DNA of 64,000 nucleotides from Marisediminitalea alba (GTDB lineage: Bacteria > Pseudomonadota > Gammaproteobacteria > Enterobacterales > Alteromonadaceae), in the NCBI RefSeq assembly GCF_002993365.1, contig NZ_PVNP01000198.1:62001-126000 (forward strand). Reading direction: 5' to 3'. Positions within the stretch are counted from its first letter, which is position 1. The number at the start of each line of letters is the position of its first letter. The notes under the pieces are model-generated. The model was not told where the DNA came from, made no database searches, and saw nothing but the letters and a program-made list of their open reading frames with translations. Positions 1 to 9,345 of this stretch are shown here, one piece after another. Both the position numbers and the translations under genes were made by a program.

Positions 1-1343
1 ACATGGTTTTAAGTAAAGAAGCCATGCAACGGGGCTGGGATTGTTTGCAGACGTTTGCCGAGCGGTTACAGGACATTCCGGCTTCAAACATCCGTATTGT
101 TGCTACGGCAACATTGCGTCTGGCTGTTAATGCTCAGACCTTTATCGATAAAGCAGAGAAAATCCTCCACCATCAGCTCGACGTCATTCCCGGCGAAGAA
201 GAAGCCCGGCAGATTTACCTTGGCGTGGCCTATACGTCGGCTAATCAGGGCAATTCCCTGGTGATTGATATTGGCGGGGCCAGTACCGAAATTATCATCG
301 GTAATGATATGCAGCCTATCCATATGGTCAGCCTCGATATGGGCTGTGTGACTTTTATGGAGCGCTATTTCCTCGACGGCGAGCTTTCGGAAGCTAACTT
401 CCAGCGCGCCAAAGAAGCTGCCTACGAGCTGCTTGACCCGGTTGCCGATGCTTTCCTTTGCTTTGACTGGCAGAACTGTCTGGGCGCGTCTGGTACGCCT
501 CAGGCGATCACTGAAATTCTGGTAAAGCAGGGGATCAGCGATGCTATCCGGATTGACTATCTGTATAACCTTAGACAGCAGTGTATTGACTGTGGCAACC
601 TGAAAGATTTGGTGATCGATGGTCTTGAGCCTAATCGACAGCCTATTTTCCCAAGTGGCCTGACTATTCTGCTGGCCTTGTTTGAACGATTGAAAATCCG
701 CACCATGAATATTTCCGGCGGCGCGCTCCGCGAGGGTTTGATTTATGGCATGCTGGATAACCTTAAACATAACGACCGCCGTACCCAGACCTTAAATACC
801 GCCATTCGCCGGTACCATATTGATAAGCCCCATGCGGTTAACGTAAAGCAACTGGCAATCAATTTGTGTAAGCAGCTCTGTCAGCAATCGACGTTTTGTC
901 ATCTGGACACCGAAACGGTGCTGGATGCGGCCGCCATGCTGCACGAAATTGGCTTGCATATTGAGTACAAAAAACACCATGAACACGGTGCCTATATTCT
1001 TAACTATATAGATTTACCTGGTTACACCCGCTTACAGCGTGCCGCTATCAGAGACCTGGTGGGCGGCCATCGACAGGCTATCGATTTGCAACCTTTTGCC
1101 TTGTATCACGAGGACGTAAAGCCCATGATGGAAGGTTTGCTGCGGATCCTACGGATCGCAGTGGTTGTGTGTTTACGCCGCCATCAGCAACATATTCCTG
1201 CCATTGAGCTGAAAGTCGACGGCCTTGACTGGATGCTGACATTCCCGGAGAAATGGCTCAAGGAGCATCCTCTTATTAATGCGGAACTGGTTAACGAAGC
1301 CTGGTTACAACATAAAGCAGGCTGGCACCTGACCTGTCGGTAG
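1..1343 (+). CDS. gppA: Guanosine pentaphosphatase / exopolyphosphatase GppA, 5' end cut off by window
   Basis: Ppx/GppA-family phosphatase, which converts pppGpp to ppGpp and can also hydrolyse polyphosphate; cytoplasmic, stringent response. The visible 446 residues align by eye along their whole length with E. coli GppA: the RIVATATLRLAVNA segment, the GEEEARQIYLGVA loop, the phosphate-binding VIDIGGASTEI motif (about residue 88) and SGGALREGL near residue 240, followed by the C-terminal HD-like helical half. The first ATG (position 3) is internal: about 50 N-terminal residues, including the first DLGSNSFH-type phosphate loop, lie before the window. It converges with hemB, 19 bp apart. GppA is preferred over Ppx by sequence similarity, from memory of the E. 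coli protein. Confidence 0.9.
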   Translation, partial: MVLSKEAMQRGWDCLQTFAERLQDIPASNIRIVATATLRLAVNAQTFIDKAEKILHHQLDVIPGEEEARQIYLGVAYTSANQGNSLVIDIGGASTEIIIGNDMQPIHMVSLDMGCVTFMERYFLDGELSEANFQRAKEAAYELLDPVADAFLCFDWQNCLGASGTPQAITEILVKQGISDAIRIDYLYNLRQQCIDCGNLKDLVIDGLEPNRQPIFPSGLTILLALFERLKIRTMNISGGALREGLIYGMLDNLKHNDRRTQTLNTAIRRYHIDKPHAVNVKQLAINLCKQLCQQSTFCHLDTETVLDAAAMLHEIGLHIEYKKHHEHGAYILNYIDLPGYTRLQRAAIRDLVGGHRQAIDLQPFALYHEDVKPMMEGLLRILRIAVVVCLRRHQQHIPAIELKVDGLDWMLTFPEKWLKEHPLINAELVNEAWLQHKAGWHLTCR

Positions 1344-1362
1344 GGCCAGCCCGTCAGGTAGC

Positions 1363-2373
<1,011 letters not shown>

Positions 2374-4257
2374 TCAATGTGGTTTAACTGAGGTAGCAAC
2401 AACCCGGTTTCGACCGGCCTGTTTAGCGGCATACAGCCTTTCATCGGCCAGTTTAAGCAATTCTGTTTCGGCATCTTCATGGGAAATAATTGCACTGGCA
2501 ACACCGCCACTCAGGGTTAGTGAAATGCTTTCATTATCGATAATACAAGGGGTCTCGGCTAACTGCTGACGAATCGACTCTACCAGCTGACCGGCCCCCT
2601 CGGTCTCGGTATTGGGTAAAATAATAGCAAACTCCTCGCCACCGTAGCGGCACACGTCGTCGGACGGGCGCTTAAGTAAGCTATGCAGCATTTGCGCAAC
2701 ATGGCGAATACAGGTGTCGCCAACACTGTGACCGTATTGATCGTTAATTTGTTTAAAGTGATCGATGTCTATCATCGCCAGTGCCAGTGGTGTTTGCTCT
2801 CGCCGGCTGCGTCGCCCTTCGGCTTGTAAGCGCTTGTCAAAGTGCCTGCGATTGCGGATGCCGGTGAGCGGGTCGATGGTATTGAGTTTTTCCAATTCGC
2901 GGTTAGCATCCGACAACTCACGCAGCGCAATTTCAAGCTCCAGCGTGCGCTCCTGCACTTTGTATTCCAACTCATCCTGAGTCCGCCGTTGCAGCTCAAT
3001 TAGCTCCTGTTTTGCCGACACTGACTCGCGTTCCTGATCAAGCGCCTGCTCCTTTGCCTGCATCATCTGATCGCGCTGGCGACTGTAACTCATGGCGAGG
3101 ATAAACGATAACATCAGGGCTTCGATAGTGGCACCGTACACCAGCAGTACCTGTGACGGAATGCTGATATTCAATACACCAAGATTATCCAGGCTGGCCG
3201 ACAAGGCACTGATCAACAGCGCACTCCACGCCAGCGCGTAATATCCGGCAATACTGATGCGGCGCACGGCAAACCAGATGGCCACCCCCATAATCAGAAT
3301 AACCGTGATAGTAAGCAGCATTAAAAAGACTTTAATCGAGATGGCATAATCGAGCAGCAATGCGCTCACTGTTAATACCAGAAATGATAGCGCCAGGGCT
3401 CTGAAGCATTTGGTAAAGAACGGGCTGTGTTGCCGGACTTCCAGCAGTGAACCTGAAAAAATGACCGCAAAGAACAGCGTGGCGCTGGCCAGAAACCCGA
3501 CGGCCTGGCTTTGAAACCAAACCTGGTTGGGCCACAGGTACTTATAACCAAAGCCATGCAGACTCGCCAGCGTGAGGCCAAGGCACAGTACGTAACCGGT
3601 ATAAAACAGAAAGGTCAGATTACGGGTGGTAAAAAAGAAAAACAGATTACTCAGCCCAATGGCCAGTAACAGGCCAAAGAACAGGCCCATTATCAGGTTG
3701 GTATTGGCGGTATATTCACTGAATGCCTGGCGCTGCCAAACCTTTACCGGTAATTTCACCACACTGGATGACTGCACCCGCACAAACACCTCTGCCGGCC
3801 AGTCATTTTCCGGCAGGGCAAATAAAAAGCTGTTGTAACGCAACTCGCGTTGATTAAAGGGTTCGTTATCACCCGCCGAAAAATGGTGCTGCGCTTCACC
3901 CTGCACCACCCACAGGTCAATATTATCCAGCAGGGGGTAATCAATTTCGATATAGGACGGCTGACTATCAAGACTGGCAGAGGCTAACGAAAACCTTACC
4001 CAATGGGCTTTATCGCTGTAGCCAAAGCTGATTGGGTTGGTAACCGGGTGCCAGTCGGTATTAGTCTGTGCCTCTAGCTCGGTTAAGGTACCTGGCGACG
4101 TGCCTGCGACAGCAGCTCGCAAGTCAGGCGAAAAACTGTGCTGGGTATCATCAAGGGCAGACCGGGTGATTACAATAAGCACCGCCACAACCAACAGGCT
4201 GGTTAGTATAAATAACCACTTTTCTGTAACCAGTTTGGTTGACGCAAAAAGCTGCAT
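2374..4257 (-). CDS. 7TMR-DISM membrane receptor with GGDEF diguanylate cyclase domain
   Basis: Predicted inner-membrane diguanylate cyclase making c-di-GMP from two GTP. From the N terminus: a signal-anchor helix, a periplasmic 7TMR-DISMED2-like sensor region (about residues 30-160), seven hydrophobic helices (about 180-370), a coiled coil rich in Q, E and R (about 390-450), and a GGDEF domain. The active-site loop reads RYGGEEF (GGEEF about residues 539-543). RPSD sits five residues before it, so the product-inhibition I-site (RxxD) is intact and the enzyme should be active. An upstream in-frame ATG at 4326 would overlap tatD by 56 bp. I chose the ATG at 4257, 13 bp after the tatD stop and directly before the MQLFASTK signal anchor. 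The ligand sensed is unknown. Confidence 0.9.
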   Translation of the reverse strand: MQLFASTKLVTEKWLFILTSLLVVAVLIVITRSALDDTQHSFSPDLRAAVAGTSPGTLTELEAQTNTDWHPVTNPISFGYSDKAHWVRFSLASASLDSQPSYIEIDYPLLDNIDLWVVQGEAQHHFSAGDNEPFNQRELRYNSFLFALPENDWPAEVFVRVQSSSVVKLPVKVWQRQAFSEYTANTNLIMGLFFGLLLAIGLSNLFFFFTTRNLTFLFYTGYVLCLGLTLASLHGFGYKYLWPNQVWFQSQAVGFLASATLFFAVIFSGSLLEVRQHSPFFTKCFRALALSFLVLTVSALLLDYAISIKVFLMLLTITVILIMGVAIWFAVRRISIAGYYALAWSALLISALSASLDNLGVLNISIPSQVLLVYGATIEALMLSFILAMSYSRQRDQMMQAKEQALDQERESVSAKQELIELQRRTQDELEYKVQERTLELEIALRELSDANRELEKLNTIDPLTGIRNRRHFDKRLQAEGRRSRREQTPLALAMIDIDHFKQINDQYGHSVGDTCIRHVAQMLHSLLKRPSDDVCRYGGEEFAIILPNTETEGAGQLVESIRQQLAETPCIIDNESISLTLSGGVASAIISHEDAETELLKLADERLYAAKQAGRNRVVATSVKPH

Positions 4258-4270
4258 ACTATTCGCTCTG

Positions 4271-5041
4271 TTAGCCAAATAACTGTTTGGCGTTGTTAAA
4301 GCTGATATTTTGTACCTGTTCAACACTCAGCGTTTTGATCTGAGCGACAGTTTGGCCAATATGCGGCAAACAGGCCGGCGCATTATTGCGCTGTCTCGGC
4401 TTCCGATCCTTAGGATACAGATAGGGCGCATCGGTTTCCAGAATAAGCCGCTCCGGAGGCAGCTCGCTTAGCGCTTCTCGTAGCGACTCTCCGCGTTTAG
4501 CATCACACACCCAACCGGTAATCCCTATGTACAGTCCCAGTGCCAGGTAGGCCCGCATTTCTTCAGGAGTACCGGTAAAACAGTGGGCAATCCCGCCTGC
4601 CAGCTTACTTTTAAACGGTTCGAGAATAGCCAGTTGTTCGGTAAAAGCGTCCCTTTCATGCAGATATACCGGCTTGTTGAGCTCAACCGCCAACGCCAGT
4701 TGTTCAGCAAACACGGCGCGCTGCACATCACGGGGAGAGAAATCTCGGTTAAAATCCAGACCGCACTCCCCCACTGCCACTACGCCGGGCTGTTTAGCTC
4801 TTTCCCGCAATTCCTGCCAGTGTTCAGGACGGGCATCTTTAGCATTATGAGGGTGAACACCGAGAGTATAGCAGAGCTGTTCAGGATACTGTTGATAGTA
4901 ATCTTCAGCCTGCTGCCATTCATTCGGATGCGTGGTGATAAGACAAAGTCTGGAGACACCGGCGGCTAGTGCGTTTTCTATGGTTTGCTCGACGGGCATA
5001 CGCGCATCGAACATATTTACCCCGGCATCAAACCAGGTCAT
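4271..5041 (-). CDS. tatD: TatD-family metal-dependent hydrolase/DNase
   Basis: TIM-barrel amidohydrolase-superfamily enzyme. E. coli TatD has 3'-5' DNase activity and is encoded with tatABC, although it is not needed for Tat export. It is 256 residues, close to E. coli. Recognisable motifs are LGVHPHNA, GECGLDFNRDFS (metal-bridging Glu), AHCFTGTPEEM and LETDAPYL (catalytic Asp). The N terminus reads FDAGVN instead of the DxHxH of most TatD/YcfH proteins, as in E. coli TatD itself, so this is the TatD subgroup and not YcfH or YjjV. It starts 1 bp after the stop of the secreted-protein gene and is followed by the cyclase gene, all in one operon. Confidence 0.93.
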   Translation of the reverse strand: MTWFDAGVNMFDARMPVEQTIENALAAGVSRLCLITTHPNEWQQAEDYYQQYPEQLCYTLGVHPHNAKDARPEHWQELRERAKQPGVVAVGECGLDFNRDFSPRDVQRAVFAEQLALAVELNKPVYLHERDAFTEQLAILEPFKSKLAGGIAHCFTGTPEEMRAYLALGLYIGITGWVCDAKRGESLREALSELPPERLILETDAPYLYPKDRKPRQRNNAPACLPHIGQTVAQIKTLSVEQVQNISFNNAKQLFG

Positions 5042-5042
5042 G

Positions 5043-5618
5043 TTATCGGATCCGCTTTACTTTTATGCGGCGATTTACGCCGTCATGACTTAAAAAGAAC
5101 GCGCCGAGAAAACCGCGTTCGATAGTGACTTCCAAACCGGTGGTTAGCCGCATTGGCTGACTATCTTTTTGTTGCCACTGAGTGCCGTTATCCAGAGTGA
5201 TTAGCAGTTTGCCACGGGCAGTCTTACCGAGTTGTGAGATAATGGCGGTGATTTCATCAATGTCTTCATCTACCGTTTTTGGTGGTAAACCGAAATCGGC
5301 TAGTGCCTGACTGCGCGGCTGAGTCTGCTTGCGCTCATCGCGCCGGGCCTGAGCTTGTTCAGACATGTTAGCAGCCTGCTTTTCACGTGCCTTTTCTGTG
5401 CCCGTGAAGGCTGGTTTCTGTGGCTTTCTCTGGTTGTTTTCAGATGGGGTATAACGCTCAAGGGCCGGGTATTGGATGGTATCAAAACAAGCCAGGCGCC
5501 GGGAGTCATTGTCGATGGCTTTACAGGATGCAATGGCCTGAAGCAGGTTGTCGGCATAGCTATTTCCCGACACCAGCCACAACAAAGCAGGTAAAATCAA
5601 AGCAGACAGTTTTTTCAT
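5043..5618 (-). CDS. Secreted hypothetical protein with C-x(n)-RLACFD motif, inserted in the tat operon
   Basis: A 191-residue protein with a Sec-type signal peptide (MKKLSALILPALLWL, cleavage probably after SYA) and no twin arginine. The mature N terminus has CKAIDNDSRRLACFDT, the two-cysteine motif found at the start of TagO/VasI-like and other periplasmic proteins. A charged linker follows, then a beta-rich C-terminal domain with LLITLDNGTQWQQ and a closing basic strand (IKVKRIR). No enzyme motif is visible. The start was taken at the ATG with GGGA 8 nt upstream; another ATG 9 bp further upstream (5627) is possible. It lies between tatC (50 bp) and tatD (1 bp), so it is probably co-transcribed. 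Function unknown. Confidence 0.75.
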   Translation of the reverse strand: MKKLSALILPALLWLVSGNSYADNLLQAIASCKAIDNDSRRLACFDTIQYPALERYTPSENNQRKPQKPAFTGTEKAREKQAANMSEQAQARRDERKQTQPRSQALADFGLPPKTVDEDIDEITAIISQLGKTARGKLLITLDNGTQWQQKDSQPMRLTTGLEVTIERGFLGAFFLSHDGVNRRIKVKRIR

Positions 5619-5677
5619 GGCTGGCATCCCTTGGTTTGGTTTTGTTTTAGTGTCTCAGGCCATATGTTGTAAACAGT

Positions 5678-6439
5678 TTAGTCCTTCGCGGCGGACTCTT
5701 CCTCATCATCTTCGTTTTCATCTTCGTCATCGCGACTATACAATGCGCCGATAACTACACCGCACTCAAACAATATCCACATCGGGATAGCCAGTAACGA
5801 CTGGGAAATAATATCAGGCGGTGTCAGCAACATGCCAATAACAAAGGCCCCGACAATAACGTAAGGCCGTTTCTGACGCAGGCTGTTGGCATCGGTTACG
5901 CCGGTCCAGCAAAGCAAAACAATGGCAATGGGAATTTCAAATGACACCCCAAAAGCAAAAAACAGCTTCAATACAAAATTAAGATAACTGTTGATATCGG
6001 TAGCAACGGTTACGCCTTCCGGGGCCACCGAGGTAAAGAATGCAAACACCACCGGAAATACCACGTAATAGGCGAACGCCATACCGGCATAAAACAGCAG
6101 GGTGCTGGAAAACAGCAGCGGTGCTACCAGCTTTTTCTCGTTGCGATACAACCCCGGCGCAACAAAACCCCACACCTGAAACAGCACATAAGGGATAGCA
6201 ATGAAAAACGACAGCACCATGGTTAACTTGAAAGGTGCGAAGAAAGGCGAAGCGACATCCGTGGCAATCATGGATGAATTAACCGGTAACGTCCGTAACA
6301 GCGGCTGAGCCAGCAACTGATAAAGATCGTTAGAAAAATAAGCCAGGCAGACAAATACCAGAAATACGCTGAGGACAGCGCGCAGCAACCGTGAGCGCAA
6401 CTCAATCAGATGCGATATAAGACTATTTTCTTCAGACAT
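5678..6439 (-). CDS. tatC: Twin-arginine translocase subunit TatC
   Basis: Polytopic inner-membrane receptor that binds twin-arginine signal peptides and, with TatB, recruits TatA to export folded proteins. It is 253 residues with six predicted helices. The conserved N-terminal [14 protein letters not shown] stretch and the [15 protein letters not shown] and LTPPDIISQ segments of the family are visible. The cytoplasmic C-terminal tail is strongly acidic (runs of D and E from about residue 237), which is common in marine homologues. Its ATG directly abuts the tatB stop. Confidence 0.97.
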   Translation of the reverse strand: MSEENSLISHLIELRSRLLRAVLSVFLVFVCLAYFSNDLYQLLAQPLLRTLPVNSSMIATDVASPFFAPFKLTMVLSFFIAIPYVLFQVWGFVAPGLYRNEKKLVAPLLFSSTLLFYAGMAFAYYVVFPVVFAFFTSVAPEGVTVATDINSYLNFVLKLFFAFGVSFEIPIAIVLLCWTGVTDANSLRQKRPYVIVGAFVIGMLLTPPDIISQSLLAIPMWILFECGVVIGALYSRDDEDENEDDEEESAAKD

Positions 6440-6739
6440 TTATGGCTTTTTATACGGTTTTTGAACAGATTCGGCAGCTTCTTTGAGTTCGTCCACGCTG
6501 TTTTTCAACTCCGGAGACAAATCCTTGAGCCCTTGTTGTTCCGCTTTTTTTAAATTCTCATGCAACTCGTGAACCCGCAGTTGATGCTCGACTTCTTCCT
6601 TGAACCCACTGGCCACGTTTCTAATGCTTCGAATCGTTTTCAGGGTAGAACGCATAGCACCGGGTAGCCGTTCAGGCCCCAGCACGACAAGCGCTAATAC
6701 ACCGATTAACAGGATTTCCCAAAACCCAATATCGAACAT
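6440..6739 (-). CDS. tatB: Sec-independent translocase subunit TatB
   Basis: Single-span membrane protein partnering TatC in twin-arginine signal recognition. It is 99 residues. The N-terminal helix [19 protein letters not shown] is followed by the [11 protein letters not shown] hinge typical of TatB, then a long charged amphipathic helix. The conserved glutamate in the membrane helix (WEILL) marks it as TatB rather than TatA. Its start overlaps the tatA stop by one base. Confidence 0.96.
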   Translation of the reverse strand: MFDIGFWEILLIGVLALVVLGPERLPGAMRSTLKTIRSIRNVASGFKEEVEHQLRVHELHENLKKAEQQGLKDLSPELKNSVDELKEAAESVQKPYKKP

Positions 6740-6975
6740 TAGTGTTTTTCTTTAGTTTCGCTTTCTGTTTTTACAGATTCGCTACCAGCCTTTGGCTTTT
6801 CTTCCACTTTTGACTGTGGCTCTTTAAAGTCAGCGTCTTCTTCTGACACGGCTTTCTTAAACCCTTTAATGGCCCCGCCTAAATCCGAACCAATGCCTTT
6901 TAATTTTTTGGTACCAAATAACAGCACAACAATTACCAGCACGATGAGTAGTTGTACCCAACCAATATTGCCCAT
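6739..6975 (-). CDS. tatA: Sec-independent translocase subunit TatA
   Basis: Pore-forming component of the Tat translocase. It is 78 residues: a short N-terminal membrane helix ([19 protein letters not shown]), the [10 protein letters not shown] hinge, the amphipathic helix with [10 protein letters not shown], and a hydrophilic tail rich in K, E and S. It is the first gene of the tat operon. The ATG is preceded by a purine-rich AAGAGG about 5 nt upstream. Confidence 0.96.
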   Translation of the reverse strand: MGNIGWVQLLIVLVIVVLLFGTKKLKGIGSDLGGAIKGFKKAVSEEDADFKEPQSKVEEKPKAGSESVKTESETKEKH

Positions 6976-7275
6976 AAAAACCTCTTGCTTACATCAATGA
7001 CTACAGTATGCCACCGACTGTCAATTCAAACAGCACTTTTATCGATTAATCGCGATATTCTACCGACCTATTTGTGATAAGCCAGTATTGATTAGTCTGC
7101 CGGGCAAAATAATCGCAGGTCAGATCTCTGCCAGCCGAATGTGAAAATTTTATTTGCAGCCTTCGGCATTATCACGCAAGCTAACTTAATCAGTTACAAG
7201 CATTTTCATGGAAGTCTGGTGCTTAACTACCAATGTCCGAATGAGACACGCTAACAATAAAAGGAACTGGCCATA
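6976..7275. other. Divergent intergenic region, tatA / beta-barrel gene
   Basis: 300 bp between tatA (minus) and the beta-barrel gene (plus). It must hold the tat promoter. A TTGACA hexamer reads on the minus strand near 7020, but I could not pair it with a good -10. The only clear signal on the plus side is the AAGGA ribosome-binding site at 7261-7265. Confidence 0.4.
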
Positions 7276-8244
7276 TTGTTTAAATGCAGGCTATTAGCCA
7301 GTTTGCTGCTCCTTTGGTTATGGGTGAATAACCAGGCCCTCGGTCAATCTGATACCACATCGGTTGAACGGGATAAACCGCAGCAAAATCCGCCGGCTAC
7401 AGAAAGCTGGCTGGATAACTGGCACAGTAATTTTAGTGAGTCAATGGATTACACCGCGCAACGTCTCGATGAGTTTTTTGCGTTGGCAGACAGTGACGAG
7501 CATGAAAATGCCAGGGCAGAAGGCAGAGTACGATTTGGCTGGGAGCCCCGTACCCGCGATCTGGCTGCACAGGATTTTCGTTTTCGGGTCCGGGTAAAAT
7601 TGCCGGCGCTGAAAGACCGCGTGGATTTAATGCTCTCGGATGATGAAAGTTACGACCGGCAGGACTCCATCCGTGCAGCAAGGGATGCGGTTAACGAAAA
7701 CCGCGATTCCACCACACTGTCGCTGCGCTATCAGGAGGAACAGGACTCGCCGATTTCCCACCGTATTGGTGCTGGGCGGCGGGGCCAGCTGTTCGCAAAA
7801 AGTCAGTATGAAAGCGATTACCATTTCACAGATTTCCTGAAAATGGATTACGATGCCGAACTTTACTACTACACCCGGGATCAACTGGGGGCAGAGTTAG
7901 GCCTCGATTTTACTTACCTGCTGGCCGATGAAAAATACCTGCGCTTTAATAATCGCTATTATTACCGTGACCGCTTTGAAGACTGGTTCTGGCGACATGA
8001 AGTGCAATACCTGCGGCCGCTTACTCAGGAAAGTGCGATATTGTATACCTTTGTGACCAAAGGCCTGACCAAACCCAACCACCACCTCAACGAGGTCTAC
8101 ACCAGTGCTCGGTGGCGCACTAACTACTTACGCTCGTGGCTTTATTTTGAACTTGAGCCGTTCGTAATATGGCTTCGCAAAGAAGACTTTAAGCCCTCTT
8201 ACGGGGTCGCCATGCGCTTTGAGTTTTACTACGGCCGACAGTAA
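7276..8244 (+). CDS. Predicted outer-membrane beta-barrel protein, function unknown
   Basis: A 322-residue protein with a signal peptide (FKCRLLASLLLLWLWV, cleavage near ALG-Q). The mature part is dominated by alternating charged and aromatic residues (LYYYTRDQLG, YLRFNNRYYYRDRFEDWFW) and ends GVAMRFEFYYGRQ, all typical of beta-strands in an outer-membrane barrel. The start is TTG at 7276, with AAGGA about 10 nt upstream; the next in-frame start would destroy the signal peptide. It is a single gene between the tat operon and a small membrane protein gene. No named family is recognised. Confidence 0.7.
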   Translation: MFKCRLLASLLLLWLWVNNQALGQSDTTSVERDKPQQNPPATESWLDNWHSNFSESMDYTAQRLDEFFALADSDEHENARAEGRVRFGWEPRTRDLAAQDFRFRVRVKLPALKDRVDLMLSDDESYDRQDSIRAARDAVNENRDSTTLSLRYQEEQDSPISHRIGAGRRGQLFAKSQYESDYHFTDFLKMDYDAELYYYTRDQLGAELGLDFTYLLADEKYLRFNNRYYYRDRFEDWFWRHEVQYLRPLTQESAILYTFVTKGLTKPNHHLNEVYTSARWRTNYLRSWLYFELEPFVIWLRKEDFKPSYGVAMRFEFYYGRQ

Positions 8245-8488
8245 TTGGCCATAGTGCGCCGCTTGCTGATGGTTAAGCTCAAACCATAATGTTTACTTTA
8301 AGCCTGATGCTTTATCGCTATACCAGCTTAAAAATAAAACAACATGAAATCAGTGTATTACTCTATGTTTATGTCATTTCGTAATAAATATAGTCCCCAG
8401 CCCCTTGCTCACAAACACAGAATTGGGTTTAATAGACCATCTGGACTGGTTAATTATTAATCGTTATACGCAACAAGGAGGGGCATAA

Positions 8489-8803
8489 GTGCTATTTAAA
8501 AACTGCATTAAACTATTATTTTGCCTCGGGCTATCCCTGCCAGCGTCTGCCTTGCAACCGAATCACGATGAACTGCTGGTGCAATTCCAGCAAAGTTTCG
8601 GTTATCAGAGTCCGCCCCTGTTTTATACACCCCAGCCACAGCTCAGCGCCAAATTTGACGAAAGTCACCTCAGTGTGTTTTTTTCCTTCTTCTCTGTGGC
8701 ACTCATTGTACTGGCTATTCGCGGTCAGCAACGTCAGGATTTCAGCCAGTTTCGGGATCCCCGCAAACACCACAGGCTGGCCTTACCTAACCACCAGTTT
8801 TAG
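8489..8803 (+). CDS. Small membrane protein, function unknown
   Basis: A 104-residue protein with a GTG start and a near-perfect ribosome-binding site (AAGGAGGGG at 8475-8483). It has an N-terminal signal peptide or anchor (LLFCLGLSLPASALQ), a polar proline-rich extracytoplasmic stretch (FGYQSPPLFYTPQP), one strong membrane helix (about residues 62-80, LSVFFSFFSVALIVLAI) and a basic tail rich in Q, R and H. A strong terminator follows 3 bp after the stop, so it forms a single-gene transcript. No family recognised. Confidence 0.6.
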   Translation: MLFKNCIKLLFCLGLSLPASALQPNHDELLVQFQQSFGYQSPPLFYTPQPQLSAKFDESHLSVFFSFFSVALIVLAIRGQQRQDFSQFRDPRKHHRLALPNHQF

Positions 8804-8805
8804 AC

Positions 8806-8835
8806 AAAAAAAGCCCGGCTAAGCCGGGCTTTTTA
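8806..8835. terminator. Bidirectional intrinsic terminator
   Basis: Perfect GC-rich stem AAAAAGCCCGGC / GCCGGGCTTTTT with a 3-nt loop and T or A runs on both sides. It serves the small membrane protein gene (plus) and ilvH (minus, ending at 8848). Confidence 0.93.
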
Positions 8836-8847
8836 GTGTTTGAGTGG

Positions 8848-9345
8848 TTATGGGCGCAGAGCGCGCTCACCCCGGGCCAGGCCACACACGCCGGTGCGGG
8901 ATGACTCGATGATCTCTGTGCATTGCGCCATGGTGGTAGCAAAGGCATCCAGTTTATCTGTGGTACCGGTTACTTCCATGGTGTAGTTGTTTAACGATAC
9001 ATCAAGGATGTTGGCGCGGAAAATGTCGGCGTTGCGCTTCACTTCTGCACGAATAGCTTCATTACGGGTTGCTACTTTAATCAGCATCATTTCCCGTTCA
9101 ATGTGCGCATTTTCTGATAAATCGATCACCTTAAGCACGTCCACCAGCTTATTCACCTGTTTGGTAATTTGCTCAATAACCTTATCATCGCCATGGGTGA
9201 TGATGGTCAGGCGAGACAAGCTCGGATCTTCGGTTGGTGCCACACATAAAGAGTCAACGTTGTAACCGCGCTGTGAAAACACCCCAACAATTCTCGACAG
9301 TGCACCTGGTGCGTTTTCCATTAATACTGAAATAATTCTTTTCAT
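8848..9345 (-). CDS. ilvH: Acetolactate synthase, small regulatory subunit
   Basis: Regulatory subunit that stimulates the catalytic subunit and confers valine feedback inhibition in branched-chain amino-acid synthesis. It is 165 residues, the IlvH/IlvN long type. The N-terminal ACT domain reads RIISVLMENAPGALSRIVGVFSQRGYN, with the glycine loop that binds valine. The second half (NADIFRANILDVSLNNYTMEVTG) matches the IlvH C-terminal ACT-like domain. It overlaps the ilvI stop by one base, so the two are translationally coupled. Confidence 0.96.
   Translation of the reverse strand: MKRIISVLMENAPGALSRIVGVFSQRGYNVDSLCVAPTEDPSLSRLTIITHGDDKVIEQITKQVNKLVDVLKVIDLSENAHIEREMMLIKVATRNEAIRAEVKRNADIFRANILDVSLNNYTMEVTGTTDKLDAFATTMAQCTEIIESSRTGVCGLARGERALRP

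Noticed and set aside
84..770. Long minus-strand frame opposite gppA
   Set aside because: Entirely antisense to a clear, conserved gppA; a codon-bias shadow.
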